From Lethocerus indicus (lineage: Eukaryota > Arthropoda > Insecta > Hemiptera > Belostomatidae), in assembly GCA_019843655.1 (NCBI GenBank), contig JACDQD010000008.1, positions 13,426,442 through 13,490,441 of the forward strand: a stretch of DNA of 64,000 nt. The letters are read 5' to 3'. The notes beneath the pieces are model-generated. The model did not search any database, was not told where the DNA came from, and worked only from the letters and a program-made list of their open reading frames with translations. Shown here piece by piece: positions 61,312 to 64,000 of the stretch (the first letter of the stretch is position 1; every line of letters begins with the position of its first letter). The position numbers and the translations under genes were made by a program.

Positions 61312-63830
61312 CTTGACTCTCTAGAACCTTGTCACCGCTGATTTGTGTGTGTACTCGGTCGGATTTGGCTTGTGGCCAACCCCTCGGTAACTTTTCTTTA
61401 GGGGTTAAAGTGGGGTACATGCGCAAATCTGTCGATGAAACACCCTTCAAGTACTCTATATATGATCTATTAATTTTTTTATCATACGCGGTTTTATATT
61501 TCTTTCGCAAATAGAAAAAATGCGCTGAAAATTTGGAAGTAATTGATGAAAACATACGCCCTCAAATATCATGGCCCCTCATGCATTCTAACCTAATGAC
61601 AGGGACGTCTGTGACAATCGGGTAATGAAAAGTAGGATACAAACGTACACAAGGTGAACAGGTTCCTCGGCCAAATTCCGACCGATCGGAGATGAGAATA
61701 AATATTCGGGTATTCAAACGAGGCGATAATAAAAATGGATGAAAATGATTTATATACTACTAAAACACTGGTGCAGCGACAACGCTTACACGATGTATTT
61801 TCAGCAGATGTTTAAGTTATTAAATTACGGCCCATTGTCAGTCTATTACCAAATCACTGTATTAGGACCAATTAGGCCGCTGTAAACAGAAGATTGATGA
61901 TATTTAAGCTGTCCTTCTGTAGCCAGTGGCGCATTAGTCGCAAAGGTTTCGAGGCCAATTACGTCACGGCCCACGCACATAACCCACTTCCGAACGCTGA
62001 CTGCCCACCAGCTTCTCCTGAAACATTGGGTTAAGCCCAGCGTTGTGTAATCCGAACACCCGATTGTTTAGAGTTTAATTAACAATTGTTAACCAATATA
62101 CAACCGCGGAGTCTCGCGCCTACTCTTTCAACTTGACACCGTTAATGTGACCTTTGCGCGAATTCCAAATTGGACACCCGGTTATAATTTGATTTTTCTT
62201 TTATAATGGCCTTTTTTCTAGTCCTACTGGGTCAGATTAGCGTGACCAAGAGATATTAAATAGTAGCAAGTGCTGACAAGACAGCTACCTATAATACTGC
62301 TTCGTATCTGATCATTGCCTAAACAATTTGATGAAAATCACAAAAGTTGCTAATAAGAGACACGTTTCATCTGACTGTGTTAGAACGGTAATTATTCGGT
62401 AGAGGCACTGCCGACTTGATGCTTTGGAGGCAATCCACATCATTAAGAACGTCGTTATACTTTTGTACTTTCTTTCCCTTTATTCGTGCAGCCTGTTGAT
62501 CTTAGAAATAAGCTCGAAGGTAATAACGCAACAAGTAATGAGATACAAAACAAAAATCATATTTGTAAATAAATTTGCATTAACGATTAAAGTGAAATTA
62601 TAATAGGCATTCGTGTCTTAAACTTAAATTCAGTCTTGTACTCGGGCTTTAACATATAATAATTGTATCAGGTCAAGCGGTTATGGCCTTAAATCGTGTT
62701 ACCCTACTTCATTATATGTTGGATATACTAACATAAGATGGTGGAGAGTAATAAACATAATTCGTACAATAATAACATAATACTAACAGTGGCTATCGGC
62801 GATATAAATAGATTAAATCAGCACTTTGGCTTTTGCAGAAATCGGTTATTGTTTAGGTACTTTTTAAATATTCAACTGTATCCTGCAATTTGAAAATACT
62901 GTATAAAATGTAATATATGCATAGCGTTTTCTCCTAAAGAAAATTGTATTACTTTTCGTACCACCTCCTTTGGCATTATGTGCATTGCATGAATTTACCA
63001 TTTCCCGCCCCAGTGTTTCAATATCAAAGAAACAAATGGTCGGGTCGGCGTAAGGAAGCAAAACCGTGTCGACAATCTCCGAGAAAAGGGTAAAAATATA
63101 CTTAAAATATAAATGAAACGGGTGAAACGGGCAGCGGGGGCCGGTACTCTGGAAATTGATAGGTTTCGTCAATTTGAGGTCTGGAAGGGCGCCGGGGTTT
63201 TTGTCCTGACGTAGTGGCCCGCATTAGGGGAGGCCCCCGGCGGGATCTGTCCGGAGAATATGCGAAAATCTGCTCCATTTATCTGACTAAATCGCCCCAT
63301 TTTTTTTTCCACCCCTACGGCGGTGGCGGGACCGTCCCGCATAAAATATAATGTTCCTCCTTCCCCGGGGATATAAATCGGTCTGGACAGTGGGGGGGGG
63401 GCCCCGACTGAGTGGCCCGTCCCTTCCGATTTTCTTTATAGTCGTTTTCGACGATTGCGGTTCAATATTGTCCCTCCTGACATTCCCTCCGGAACGCGTG
63501 GATGGGGGGTGTGTGGATCCTGCCCGCAAGGCCGGAAGATATATCGGTTCTCCGGCCTGCGTATCACCAGCCCGAATGTATCATCCTGCCTCTCGGGGCG
63601 GCCCCGTTTATTAAATATAAAGAGAGGCAACAAATCTCATAGACTATATGAACCTCGTATAATACATAAGCCGCTATTGTCTAATTAATCAACTATCGCC
63701 GGACGTTCATTTGTATCGGTACATAGTATTATCTAAGCAATTATTCTGTGAAATAAAATTTTTGCCACGTTTGCGAAGCTATTGGTTCACCGACCATTAT
63801 TTATTGGCAATGAATATCGTATAACATTAA

Positions 63831-63980
63831 TTTAGAATACCTGTTTTGTGGTTTGCGAGGGGTTGGAATACCGTAGATTTCGTGTGTTTCTGTCTCCTCT
63901 CGCTGGTTTGATCTTTTGTCTTTTTTTGGTCACAAAAGACCAAACCAGCGAGAGGAGACAGAAACACACGAAATCTACGG
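63831..63980. mobile_element. Short hairpin-ended mobile repeat, copy 2
   Basis: The better-preserved copy of the repeat at 32,988. It is flanked by the direct repeat TATAACATTAA (63,820-63,830 and 63,981-63,991; 12 bp if the preceding G is included). After a left part sharing GAATACC and TTTGCGAGGGGTTGGAATACC it forms a hairpin with perfect 43-bp arms (63,868-63,910 and 63,941-63,983). A further TCTTTTGT/ACAAAAGA pairing lies in the loop. The hairpin abuts the right flanking repeat, while about 37 bp of unpaired sequence precede it on the left, so this is not a symmetrical inverted-repeat transposon. It has no open frame. Confidence 0.85.
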
Positions 63981-64000
63981 TATAACATTAACGTAAATAA

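Larger units (their letters stand above)
57814..63818. other. Non-coding stretch upstream of gene A candidates
   Basis: I see no exon or gene I can support. It contains a TA microsatellite at 61,280 and a C homopolymer at 60,866-60,877. A GC-rich segment at 63,180-63,610 has G runs near 63,391 and could be a CpG-rich regulatory island, but I find no initiator or splice donor that singles out a promoter. Confidence 0.45.

Noticed and set aside
61154..61555. 133-codon minus-strand frame
   Set aside because: It is extended by a TA microsatellite read as an Ile-Tyr repeat and has no coding character elsewhere.

Overview
This is a eukaryotic, almost certainly arthropod (probably insect), nuclear genomic window that is mostly non-coding. 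The evidence is AT-rich DNA with GC/CpG-rich patches, no long uninterrupted reading frames, exons bounded by GT/AG splice signals, an arthropod-type TCAGT initiator, dinucleotide microsatellites, and a piggyBac-type DNA transposon remnant with TTAA target sites. There are no operons, no recognisable rRNA or tRNA genes and no CRISPR arrays. All gene models below come from reading splice signals and frames by eye. None is supported by transcript or homology evidence.

Layout. Positions 1-18,000 hold no convincing gene: short repeats, a diverged direct duplication at 5.8-6.3 kb and two weak candidate exons. A 718-bp internally deleted piggyBac-like element sits at 18,028-18,745 with intact terminal inverted repeats and TTAA duplications. 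Just beside it (18,974-19,095, minus strand) is the first coding exon of 'gene B', a protein with a strongly basic N-terminal segment. Its likely promoter and untranslated first exon lie 13.4 kb away in a CpG-rich island (about 32.45-32.70 kb, minus strand), and its remaining exons fall outside what I can identify. A plus-strand candidate first coding exon at 33,539-33,682 would be divergent to gene B. From 33.7 to 45.7 kb there are only microsatellites and featureless DNA.

From about 57.8 to 45.7 kb on the minus strand lies 'gene A'. Its last two coding exons (48,225-48,602 and 46,880-47,096) and a probable preceding exon (54,837-54,936) join in compatible phase. They give the C-terminal half of a single-pass membrane protein: a His-rich and Thr-rich extracellular stalk, one transmembrane helix, and a cytoplasmic tail with an acidic Asp/Glu run and an RRGS motif. 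I do not recognise the family. Three weaker exons further upstream also fit its phase.

The most unusual structure is a short repeat family present twice (32,988-33,114 and 63,831-63,980). Each copy carries a long hairpin at its right end and is flanked by a perfect 10-12 bp direct repeat, and the flanking repeats of both copies begin with TATAAC.
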